NCBI GenBank assembly: GCA_017471245.1
Contig: JAFUVB010000089.1
Location: 1-39,488, forward strand
Source: Prevotella sp.
GTDB lineage: Bacteria; Bacteroidota; Bacteroidia; Bacteroidales; Bacteroidaceae
Direction: 5' to 3'
Length of the DNA: 39,488 nucleotides
The notes below the pieces were generated by a model that was not told the DNA's origin, searched no databases, and saw nothing but the letters and a program-made list of their open reading frames with translations. Both the position numbers and the translations under genes were made by a program. Below are positions 24,450-31,669 of this stretch, piece by piece (positions within the stretch are counted from its first letter, which is position 1; the number at the start of each line of letters is the position of its first letter).

Positions 24450-25139
24450 TTAAAGCCGCCCTTGTTCGTGGTAGCTGTAGTAGGCTCCGTCGGTGACGAT
24501 GATATGGTCGAGCAGGTGTAGCCGCATAATGTCGCAAGCCTTCTTCACGCGCTCGGTGAGCCGGTCGTCTTCCTTGCTGGGCGAGATGTTGTTGCTGGGA
24601 TGATTATGGCAGAGAGCTACGACGGTGGCGTTGCTGAGCAGGGCTTCTTTCATGATGATGCGTATGTCGACGGCTGTCTCTGTAATGCCGCCGTGGGAGA
24701 TGCGCACGGTTTTTATCAGGCGGAAGTTCTGGTTCATCAGCAGCACCCATGCCTCTTCCACGTCAAGGTCTTGCATGCGTGTGTGCATATAATCATAAAT
24801 GTCGGGGGCTGTATTCATCCGCCTGCGTTCTTCGGCTTTCTCCCGCTGTCGGCGCTTGCCCAGTTCGCAGGCGGCAAGGATGGTGATGGCCTTTGCTGGT
24901 CCCACGCCGTTATACTGGCACAGGTCGGCAATGGTCTTCTTGCCCAGTGTGTTCAGGTTGTTATTGCAGTCGTTCATGATGCGTTTCATCAGGTCTACGG
25001 CTGTTTCATGGGGTGAGCCGGAACCCACTAAGATTGCCAGCAGCTCAGCATTGCTCAGTGCCTCTGCTCCCAACCGCTCCAGTTTTTCGCGCGGTCGGTC
25101 TTCTTCTGCCCACTGATTGATGTTTAGTTTCTCGCTCAT
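24450..25139 (-). CDS. radC: RadC family protein (JAB/MPN domain)
   Basis: 229 residues. An N-terminal helix-hairpin-helix-like part (YNGVGPAKAITILAACELG, about 76-94) is followed by a JAB/MPN metalloprotease-like domain. That domain has the HxHPSxxxxPSxxD signature, CHNHPSNNISPSKEDD (His178, His180, Asp191). Despite the name, a DNA repair role is not established. Its ATG overlaps the TGA of the upstream glycosyltransferase gene (ATGA). Confidence 0.95.
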   Translation of the reverse strand: MSEKLNINQWAEEDRPREKLERLGAEALSNAELLAILVGSGSPHETAVDLMKRIMNDCNNNLNTLGKKTIADLCQYNGVGPAKAITILAACELGKRRQREKAEERRRMNTAPDIYDYMHTRMQDLDVEEAWVLLMNQNFRLIKTVRISHGGITETAVDIRIIMKEALLSNATVVALCHNHPSNNISPSKEDDRLTERVKKACDIMRLHLLDHIIVTDGAYYSYHEQGRL

Positions 25140-26179
25140 TTATAGAAGTTTTTTTCAAACGCTGTGAATGCGTCTTGCTTTCTCACACATCGTTTCCACC
25201 ATGCTTCTAAGAATCCGAATCCGTAACCCATGAGTTGGGTGAATGCAGCGACGATGCTCTTAATGCCTATGGTGATGCTGCGGTTCTTGATGCTGGAGTC
25301 GATGAAAATCAGAAGGGAATACAGCAGAATGGGAACCCAAGGCAGCAGGAAGATGGCTTTCCATAACGGATAGTGGGCAGGGGCATAGTGCATCATGGCG
25401 CGTCCAAAAGCTGAGATGATGACCAGGGCGATGACTCCCACGGTGAACACCATCGGCAACAAGTGTACAAGTTTCATGGTTCCTGGATGCAATTTCTCCA
25501 AATTGATGCGGGCAATGCCGCTGTTATACACTTGCCTGAAGAACTTGCGGAAGTCGGTGCGCCGCTTGTGCCATACCCATGCCTCGGGGAACAGGCGAGG
25601 CTCGTAGCCGGCTTCCACAATGCGGTAGGAGAAGTCGATATCCTCGCCGAAGCGCATTTTTGAGAATCCGCCAAGTTGCTGGTAGATGTCGCGGCGGATA
25701 CCCATGTTGAACGAGCGGGGGAAGAACTTGTCGAGTTTCTTCTTTCCGCCACGAATGCCGCCTGTGGTGAAGAAACTGGTCATGGAATAGGAGATTGCCT
25801 TCTGTGTCGGCGTGAACGATTCGTGGGCGCGGTCGGGACCGCCGAAGGCATCAGCAGGTTGGCGCTGCAGCTCGTTTTCCACCTCTTTTATATACGTGCG
25901 CGGGAGGACAACGTCGCTGTCAAGCACAATCAGATATTCCCCACTGGCACGTTCTGCGCCATAATTGCGGCTTTGCCCAGGACCGCTGTTGGGTTTCATG
26001 AAATATTTCAGGTCAAGCTGTCCGGCGTATTTCTCACATACATCTTTGCATGGAGTGGATGAACCGTCCTCAACAATTATTACCTCGAAGCCCTTTTCTG
26101 TCTGTTCAGTCAGGCTTTTCAGCAGTTCATCCACTTCATCGGGTCGGTTGTAAACGGGAACAATAATGGAGTATTTCAT
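25136..26179 (-). CDS. Glycosyltransferase family 2 membrane protein
   Basis: 347 residues. A GT-A catalytic domain (1 to about 220) begins YSIIVPVYNRPDEV and has the metal-binding LDSDV (DSD 87-89) and GEDIDFSYR (Glu179-Asp180), so both key acidic sites are intact. The C-terminal third has about three transmembrane helices (near 238-260, 275-300, 305-330), anchoring it to the inner membrane. It adds a sugar to a lipid-linked or surface glycan; donor and acceptor are not predictable. It overlaps radC by 4 bp. Confidence 0.9.
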   Translation of the reverse strand: MKYSIIVPVYNRPDEVDELLKSLTEQTEKGFEVIIVEDGSSTPCKDVCEKYAGQLDLKYFMKPNSGPGQSRNYGAERASGEYLIVLDSDVVLPRTYIKEVENELQRQPADAFGGPDRAHESFTPTQKAISYSMTSFFTTGGIRGGKKKLDKFFPRSFNMGIRRDIYQQLGGFSKMRFGEDIDFSYRIVEAGYEPRLFPEAWVWHKRRTDFRKFFRQVYNSGIARINLEKLHPGTMKLVHLLPMVFTVGVIALVIISAFGRAMMHYAPAHYPLWKAIFLLPWVPILLYSLLIFIDSSIKNRSITIGIKSIVAAFTQLMGYGFGFLEAWWKRCVRKQDAFTAFEKNFYK

Positions 26180-26245
26180 GATTTAGGGAGTATTTGGGTT
26201 AGCACGTTGTAAAAAGGAAGAATTGGAGAATGGGAGATGGAACGG

Positions 26246-26326
26246 AAAAACGAAGAGTGAAGAATTGCGATGAGCGCCTGTTGATGTAATCAATTCAGCA
26301 ATCTCAATTCTTCACTCAGCGTTTTT
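26246..26326 (-). terminator. Terminator downstream of efp
   Basis: Arms 26246-26267 and 26305-26326 are complementary at 20 of 22 positions around a 37-nt loop. On the minus strand the second arm ends in TTTTT; the same holds on the plus strand. It separates efp from the glycosyltransferase gene. Confidence 0.75.
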
Positions 26327-26340
26327 AGAACTTTGTTTTT

Positions 26341-26907
26341 TTACTCTTTCACTCTCTGCAGGTAGCTGCCGTCGCGCGTGTCAACCTGAATCAGGTCGCC
26401 TTCGTTGATGAAGAGCGGTACGCGCACCTCAACACCTGTTTCCAGTGTGGCTGGTTTCGTGGCGTTGGTGGCAGTGTCACCCTTGATACCCGGCTCGCTG
26501 TGGGTAATGCGCAGGTTGGTCTTGACCGGCATTTCTGCATAGAGAATGGTGTTGGTGTCAGCATCGCTCACCACTTCCACCACGTCGCTTTCCTTCATGA
26601 AGTCAACACCGGTGATCAGCTCCTTGGCGATGGGAATCTGGTCGTAGGTCTCCTGGTTCATGAAGATGTAGTCGGCACCTTCCTGATAGAGATACTGGTA
26701 GGGGCGGCGCTCCACGCGTACATCCTCCAGAGACTCACCAATGTTGAAACGCTTTTCCAGCACTCTGCCGCTGACAACGTCTTTCAGGGTAGTGCGCATG
26801 ATGGTATTGCCCTTGCCTGGTTTAACGTGCAGGAAGTCAATACAGAAGTACAATTTGCCATCCATTCGGATGCAAGTACCTTTTTTAATGTCTTGTGATT
26901 TAATCAT
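26341..26907 (-). CDS. efp: Elongation factor P
   Basis: 188 residues, the standard EF-P length. It begins MIKSQDIKKGTCIRMDGKLY and has the tip loop VKPGKGNTIMRTT with Lys32 at the position that is modified in many species. The C-terminal OB domain carries GDLIQVDTRDGSYLQRVKE. EF-P relieves ribosome stalling at polyproline. The start is ATG 26907: the frame stays open far upstream into rpmH and beyond but has no coding character there. It diverges from rpmH. Confidence 0.97.
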   Translation of the reverse strand: MIKSQDIKKGTCIRMDGKLYFCIDFLHVKPGKGNTIMRTTLKDVVSGRVLEKRFNIGESLEDVRVERRPYQYLYQEGADYIFMNQETYDQIPIAKELITGVDFMKESDVVEVVSDADTNTILYAEMPVKTNLRITHSEPGIKGDTATNATKPATLETGVEVRVPLFINEGDLIQVDTRDGSYLQRVKE

Positions 26908-26949
26908 AATTTTTTTATCTAATTCTATAATTATTGGCGTTTTGCGGTG

Positions 26950-26957
26950 CAAAGGTA
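26950..26957 (-). promoter_or_regulatory. Promoter -7 box of efp
   Basis: TACCTTTG on the minus strand matches the consensus, 43 bp upstream of the start. No TTTG lies at the correct -33 distance. Confidence 0.6.
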
Positions 26958-27008
26958 GTAAGAATTTAGAAAAAAACATAAAACTTTTGACTAAAAGTTG
27001 CATAAAAC

Positions 27009-27039
27009 TTTGGTATTTAAAAAGAAATGAGTAATTTTG
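27009..27039 (+). promoter_or_regulatory. Promoter of rpmH
   Basis: TTTG at 27009-27012, 19 bp, TAATTTTG at 27032-27039: a perfect match, giving a leader of about 50 nt before rpmH. Confidence 0.82.
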
Positions 27040-27095
27040 CACCCCAAATCGGAGTGAAATCCAGAAGATATAACAAAATAAAAATAGATAAAGCA

Positions 27096-27251
27096 ATGAA
27101 AAGAACATTTCAGCCACACAACAGAAGAAGAGTGAACAAGCACGGATTCCGTGAGAGAATGGCAACCAAGAACGGTCGCCGCGTATTGGCATCTCGTCGT
27201 GCCAAGGGTCGTAAGAAACTGACTGTTTCCGACGAGAACCACGGAAAGTAA
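27096..27251 (+). CDS. rpmH: 50S ribosomal protein L34
   Basis: 51 residues. [20 protein letters not shown] and [20 protein letters not shown] are the L34 signature. ATG 27096 is the start; the frame from 27027 begins upstream of the transcription start. It is not beside dnaA or rnpA as in many bacteria. It is followed by a strong terminator and is therefore probably monocistronic. Confidence 0.97.
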   Translation: MKRTFQPHNRRRVNKHGFRERMATKNGRRVLASRRAKGRKKLTVSDENHGK

Positions 27252-27302
27252 TTGCCCATAGAGGTGAATAATCGTGCCCTCTGAAGAAAAAACAGCGGGA
27301 AA

Positions 27303-27348
27303 ACAGAAAGAAGTAAGGCAAAGACTTTGCTTCTTTCTGTTTTTTTTG
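27303..27348 (+). terminator. rpmH terminator
   Basis: ACAGAAAGAAG (27303-27313) pairs perfectly with 27330-27340 and runs into eight T (27341-27348). The next gene's promoter overlaps it. Confidence 0.88.
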
Positions 27349-27356
27349 TACTTTTG
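27326..27356 (+). promoter_or_regulatory. Promoter of PASTA gene operon
   Basis: TTTG at 27326-27329, 19 bp, TACTTTTG at 27349-27356: a perfect match. The -33 box lies just inside the rpmH terminator hairpin and the spacer contains its T-run. Confidence 0.82.
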
Positions 27357-27373
27357 CAACATCAATCGTAATT

Positions 27374-28078
27374 ATGACGGTATCTGAATTCTTTGGCAAG
27401 TTCAAGAGCTGGTATCTGTGGAGCAATCTCTTTGCCATGCTCATTGTCGTGGTGCTGTTGTGTGTCGGTGTGAAATATGGCATCGACCTGTATACGCACC
27501 ACGGCGAAAAGGTGCATGTGCCTAACGTCAGGCACAAGTCGTTTGCTGATGCAGAGCATATCCTTAACGGTTTGGGGTTGGAAGTGAGCATCAGCGATAC
27601 GGGGTATGTGAAGACTTTGCCTCCCGATTGCATATTGGAACAGTCGATACTCCCAGGAACCATCGTGAAGTCGGGAAGAATCATCTATGTGGTCATCAAC
27701 GCTGCCACCACACCGACACTCTCCATTCCCGATGTGGTGGATAACAGCAGTTACCGTGAAGCACGTGCCAAGCTCATAGCCATGGGATTCAAAGTGGGCG
27801 ATCCGCAGTATGTGCCTGGGGAAAAGGACTGGGTGTATGGAATCAGGTGGAAAGACAAGATGCTGGTCACCGGGCAGAAGGTTCCTGTGGATGCACTGCT
27901 GATTATTCAGGTGGGCGACGGTATGCGCGACTTGAACGACTCCGTGGCCTATACCTATAAGAAATACGATGACTTCGATGAGGTGGATGAGGATGTTCCC
28001 GCTGAGCAGCCAGAGCCAGCTGAATTCCCCTTAGAAGAAGAAACAGATGAATTTGAAGAAGTGACTGAACCGGAATGA
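27374..28078 (+). CDS. Membrane-anchored PASTA-domain protein
   Basis: 234 residues. A short cytoplasmic N-terminus and one transmembrane helix (about 19-37) precede two PASTA domains (about 46-111 and 115-183). PASTA domains bind peptidoglycan or beta-lactam-like ligands. A very acidic tail (from about 195, rich in Asp, Glu and Pro) follows and no kinase domain is present. It overlaps the next gene by 4 bp (ATGA). Its location before an RluD-type enzyme and ddl in one operon is common in Bacteroidetes and suggests a role near cell-wall synthesis. Confidence 0.88.
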   Translation: MTVSEFFGKFKSWYLWSNLFAMLIVVVLLCVGVKYGIDLYTHHGEKVHVPNVRHKSFADAEHILNGLGLEVSISDTGYVKTLPPDCILEQSILPGTIVKSGRIIYVVINAATTPTLSIPDVVDNSSYREARAKLIAMGFKVGDPQYVPGEKDWVYGIRWKDKMLVTGQKVPVDALLIIQVGDGMRDLNDSVAYTYKKYDDFDEVDEDVPAEQPEPAEFPLEEETDEFEEVTEPE

Positions 28079-29139
28079 CAGAGCCTGCCATTGATGACAT
28101 AGAATTGGAGGAAAGTGGACAGCTGTATGAACACTTTCGCATTGTTGCCGACAAGGGACAAGTGCCTTTGCGTGTAGACAAGTTTCTCTTTGACCATCTG
28201 CAGTATTCCAGTCGCAACCGCATCCAAAAGGCTGCCGATGCCGGTTTCGTGCATGTGAACGACCATCCCGTGAAAAGCAATTATAAGGTTCGTCCGATGG
28301 ATGTGGTCACCTTGATGCTCGACCGCCCGCGTTATGATGATACCATTGAGGCAGAGGATATCCCTTTGAACGTGATTTACGAAGATGATGACCTGATGGT
28401 AATCAACAAGGAGGCAGGAATGGTGGTGCATCCCGGATGCGGAAACTATCACGGCACGCTGGTCAACGCCGTGGCTTGGCACTTGCGAGGCATGTCTACC
28501 TACGATCCCAACGACCCGGAAGTGGGCTTGGTGCATCGCATAGACAAAGATACAAGCGGCTTGCTGGTGGTGGCGAAGACAGCCGATGCCAAGACAAAGC
28601 TCGGCGTGCAGTTCTTCAACAAGACGACTCACCGCAGCTATCATGCCATGGTTTGGGGCAACTTCACCGAAGATGAGGGGCGAATAGAAGGCAATATCGG
28701 CCGTGATCCCAAGGATCGTCTTCGCATGTCGGTGTTCCCACCTGATAGTGAAATAGGAAAACCCGCCGTTACGCATTACCGTGTGCTGGAGCGTTTTGGC
28801 TATGTCACGCTGGTGGAATGCATTCTTGAGACAGGTCGCACCCACCAGATCAGGGCGCACATGAAGCATATCGGGCACCCGTTATTCGGTGATGAGCGCT
28901 ATGGCGGCACAGAGATACTGCGCGGTGAGCGATCTGCATCTTACAAGGCGTTTGTTCAGAACGGCTTCCGCCTTTGTCCCCGTCAGGCATTGCATGCCAA
29001 AACGTTAGGTTTCGTGCATCCCACGACGGGCAGACAAATGGACTTTTCAAGCGAATTGCCCGACGACATGAAACAGCTGGTTGAGAAATGGCGAGGGTAT
29101 ATCAACGGAACCACGCGCGATACCTTTGAAGAATCATGA
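28075..29139 (+). CDS. RluA/RluD family rRNA pseudouridine synthase
   Basis: 354 residues. An N-terminal S4 RNA-binding domain (LRVDKFLFDHLQYSSRNRIQ, about 32-80) is followed by the catalytic domain with HRIDKDTSGLLVVAK (154-168, catalytic Asp157) and GRTHQIRAHMKHIGHPLFGD. This is the RluD-type layout, modifying 23S rRNA helix 69 in E. coli; the exact target here is inferred. A C-terminal stretch of about 30 residues extends past the core. Translationally coupled to the PASTA gene. Confidence 0.94.
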   Translation: MTEPAIDDIELEESGQLYEHFRIVADKGQVPLRVDKFLFDHLQYSSRNRIQKAADAGFVHVNDHPVKSNYKVRPMDVVTLMLDRPRYDDTIEAEDIPLNVIYEDDDLMVINKEAGMVVHPGCGNYHGTLVNAVAWHLRGMSTYDPNDPEVGLVHRIDKDTSGLLVVAKTADAKTKLGVQFFNKTTHRSYHAMVWGNFTEDEGRIEGNIGRDPKDRLRMSVFPPDSEIGKPAVTHYRVLERFGYVTLVECILETGRTHQIRAHMKHIGHPLFGDERYGGTEILRGERSASYKAFVQNGFRLCPRQALHAKTLGFVHPTTGRQMDFSSELPDDMKQLVEKWRGYINGTTRDTFEES

Positions 29140-29185
29140 GCATAAATGTAGCATTCAATATAGTAATATATAATATAATAAGGTT

Positions 29186-30178
29186 ATGATACAATTAAAG
29201 AGAACAATAGCCATCGTCTGCGGGGGAGACTCTTCGGAGTATAACGTTTCCATGCGTTCTGCACAGGGATTGTATTCTTTCTTCGACAAGGAGAGATACA
29301 ATGTGTATATCGTTGTAGTGCGTGGAATGGATTGGTATGTGGAACTGAGCGACGGTACCACAACGTCTATCGACCGCAATGATTTCTCGTTTAAGGAAAA
29401 CGGCAAGTTGGTGGTGTTCGACTACGCATATATCACCATTCATGGCACTCCGGGAGAAAACGGAATCCTTCAAGGGTATTTTGAGCTGATACACCTTCCC
29501 TACAGCACAAGTGGCGTGCTGGTAGAGGCGATGACTTTCGACAAGTTCGTGCTCAATCAGTATCTGCGCAGCTACGGTGTCAGCGTGGCCGACAGCCTGT
29601 TGATCCGCAAGGGCTATGAAGAGATTGTGAGCGACGACGAGATTGAAGAGCGCATCGGCATGCCTTGTTTTGTGAAACCTGCTGCCGACGGTTCCAGCTT
29701 CGGCGTTTCCAAGGTGAAGAACAAGGATCAGCTGGCTCCCGCCATCCGCAAGGCAATGATGGAAAACGAAGATGTGATGGTGGAAAGCTATTTAGAGGGA
29801 ATTGAAATCTCTATCGGCTGTTACAAGACGAAGCAGAAGTCTGTTGTATTCCCGCCTACGGAAGTGGTAACAAGCAATGAGTTTTTCGATTATGATGCCA
29901 AGTATAACGGTCAGGTACAGGAGATCACGCCTGCCCGTATTTCTGAGGAGATCACCGAGCGTGTGAAGAAAATCACCAGCCACATCTATGATATCCTGCA
30001 TTGCAACGGCATCATCCGCATTGACTATATCATCAGCAGCGAAGGAAAGATCAGCATGCTGGAAGTGAACACCACTCCGGGCATGACCGCCACCAGTTTC
30101 ATTCCACAGCAGGTGCGCGCCGCAGGTCTTGATATCAAGGAAGTGCTGACAGAGATTGTGGAGAATCAGTTCAATTAA
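29186..30178 (+). CDS. ddl: D-alanine--D-alanine ligase
   Basis: 330 residues. ATP-grasp enzyme making D-Ala-D-Ala for peptidoglycan. Visible: IAIVCGGDSSEYNVSMRSA at the N-terminus (normally GGxSxEHxVS, here Tyr replaces His), GENGILQGYFELI, FVKPAADGSSFGVSKVK in the ATP site, and C-terminal IDYIISSEGKISMLEVNTTPGMT with the metal-binding Glu and Asn. The start ATG 29186 lies 46 bp after the pseudouridine synthase stop. Confidence 0.95.
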   Translation: MIQLKRTIAIVCGGDSSEYNVSMRSAQGLYSFFDKERYNVYIVVVRGMDWYVELSDGTTTSIDRNDFSFKENGKLVVFDYAYITIHGTPGENGILQGYFELIHLPYSTSGVLVEAMTFDKFVLNQYLRSYGVSVADSLLIRKGYEEIVSDDEIEERIGMPCFVKPAADGSSFGVSKVKNKDQLAPAIRKAMMENEDVMVESYLEGIEISIGCYKTKQKSVVFPPTEVVTSNEFFDYDAKYNGQVQEITPARISEEITERVKKITSHIYDILHCNGIIRIDYIISSEGKISMLEVNTTPGMTATSFIPQQVRAAGLDIKEVLTEIVENQFN

Positions 30179-30247
30179 TCACTAAACCATAAGGGGAAAT
30201 CAGGGGGCTCGCTTCCTGCTTTCCTCTTTTTCTTAATCCATGAGTCT

Positions 30248-31414
30248 ATGAACATCCCATCAAAATTTGATGACATACGCCCCTTCGAGCCTAATGAGCT
30301 TCCCGAAGTGTACGACCGTCTGCTTGCTTACCAGCAGTTTCAGTCGGTGCTGGGCTTTCTGTATCCGCAGGTTTCCCTTGACATGATTGCCAGGAAGATG
30401 AAGGCATGCCGCACCAATATGGATTTCCAGCTTGCTTTCTGCTATGATTTCTTGAAGAATCTCATGGCAAAGGCAAGCCAAGGCCTCGACATGGATGTAT
30501 CAAACGTTGACACCGGCAGCCGTTATACATTCATCAGCAACCACCGCGACATTGTGCTGGACTCGGCACTGCTCGATGTGTTGTTAGTGGAGGCAGGCTT
30601 CAAGACCACTTGCGAGATTGCCATTGGCGACAATCTCTTGTCACTGCCTTGGGTGAAGGATCTCGTGCGTGTCAACAAGTCGTTCATCGTGGAGCGCTCT
30701 CTTCCTCCGCGCCAGATGTTGCTTGCCAGCAAGAGACTGTCAGAATACATGCACTTCGTCATCAGCGAGAAGAACGATAACATCTGGATTGCGCAGCGCG
30801 AGGGTAGGGCAAAAGACAGCAACGACCGCACACAGAGTGCCATCCTCAAGATGATGGCGATGGCTGCCGATGAGAATCATCCATCCGAGTCGCCTGTTGA
30901 GCGGCTGCGTCAGCTTCACATCGTTCCCCTTTCCATCAGCTACGAGTTCGATCCCTGCGATTTCCTGAAGGCGCGCGAGTTCCAGCTGAAACGTGATGTA
31001 GAGGGATGGAAGAAGAGCAAGCAAGACGATGTGGTGAGCATGCAGACTGGTATCATGGGTTATAAGGGACATGTTCACTATCATTGCGCACCATGCCTTG
31101 ACGGTTTCCTGGATCAGTTGTCGCCTGATATTCCCAAGACGGAAGTGTTTGATGTCATCGCAGCCCAGATCGACAGGGAGATACATCGCAACTACCGGCT
31201 TTATCCCAGCAACTATGTTGCCCTCGACATGCTCAGCGAGACAGATGCATTTGCCCACCAGTATACTCCTGAATACAAGCAGCAGTTCGCTCAGTATATC
31301 GATGCGCAGCTTGCAAAGATCACCGATGTTCCCGATAAGGATGAGGCTTTCCTTCGCGAGTGCATGCTCACGATGTATGCCAATCCCGCAGTGAACCATC
31401 TTGCGGCAAAATAA
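30248..31414 (+). CDS. 1-acylglycerol-3-phosphate acyltransferase-like protein
   Basis: 388 residues. The acyltransferase site appears as FISNHRDIVLDSALL (His99, Asp101 or Asp105), a Bacteroidetes variant of the HX4D motif, followed by ERSLPPRQMLLASKRLSEYM and WIAQREGRAKDSNDRTQ, matching the later PlsC blocks. It should acylate a glycerol-phosphate-type lipid at the inner membrane. The protein is longer than plain PlsC (about 240 residues), with an N-terminal helical domain of about 85 residues and a C-terminal one. Last gene of the PASTA-rluD-ddl run; a repeat hairpin follows the stop. Confidence 0.85.
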   Translation: MNIPSKFDDIRPFEPNELPEVYDRLLAYQQFQSVLGFLYPQVSLDMIARKMKACRTNMDFQLAFCYDFLKNLMAKASQGLDMDVSNVDTGSRYTFISNHRDIVLDSALLDVLLVEAGFKTTCEIAIGDNLLSLPWVKDLVRVNKSFIVERSLPPRQMLLASKRLSEYMHFVISEKNDNIWIAQREGRAKDSNDRTQSAILKMMAMAADENHPSESPVERLRQLHIVPLSISYEFDPCDFLKAREFQLKRDVEGWKKSKQDDVVSMQTGIMGYKGHVHYHCAPCLDGFLDQLSPDIPKTEVFDVIAAQIDREIHRNYRLYPSNYVALDMLSETDAFAHQYTPEYKQQFAQYIDAQLAKITDVPDKDEAFLRECMLTMYANPAVNHLAAK

Positions 31415-31416
31415 TC

Positions 31417-31490
31417 AACAACGGATTTCACGGATTTTACGGATGTATGCCAGTGCAGCCTAATCCGTTTCATCCGTGAAATCCGTTGTT
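31417..31490. repeat. Hairpin of 9-bp repeats (ACGGATT family), copy 1
   Basis: Arms 31417-31444 and 31463-31490 are complementary at 25 of 28 positions; each arm is three ACGGAT-type 9-bp units after AACA. It lies 2 bp after the acyltransferase stop and 15 bp before the stop of the convergent small gene, so it may terminate both. A second copy is at 36246-36326. Confidence 0.88.
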
Positions 31491-31505
31491 TATGAGAATT
31501 GCGGT

Positions 31506-31655
31506 TTATTCCTGCATCCAGCGCCAGATGGAGTTCTCCTTTCCATTGGCACCTCCTTCCGAGATTTCACCTTCAAATAAATCACTGCCGGTAGTCATTA
31601 CCGATTGCTCCATCATGCATTTCCTGATGGAAGGCTGAAAATATTCTTTCTTCAT
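31506..31655 (-). CDS. 49-residue peptide gene downstream of BspA-like gene
   Basis: The frame starts ATG 31655, 14 bp after the BspA-like stop, and ends TAA 31506. The peptide begins MKKEYFQPSIRKCMMEQSVM and ends SIWRWMQE, with a Gly/Glu-rich middle. Short proteins starting MKKEY-x-P-x-I are frequent in Bacteroides and Prevotella, often beside surface-protein genes; their function is unknown. There is no signal peptide. Likely cotranscribed with the BspA-like gene. Moderate confidence because it is short. Confidence 0.6.
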   Translation of the reverse strand: MKKEYFQPSIRKCMMEQSVMTTGSDLFEGEISEGGANGKENSIWRWMQE

Positions 31656-31669
31656 AGCTGTAGTTGTTT

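Noticed and set aside
26908-27684. N-terminal extension of the efp frame to 447 codons
   Set aside because: EF-P starts at Met 26907 with normal length and promoter. The extension runs antisense through rpmH and the PASTA gene.
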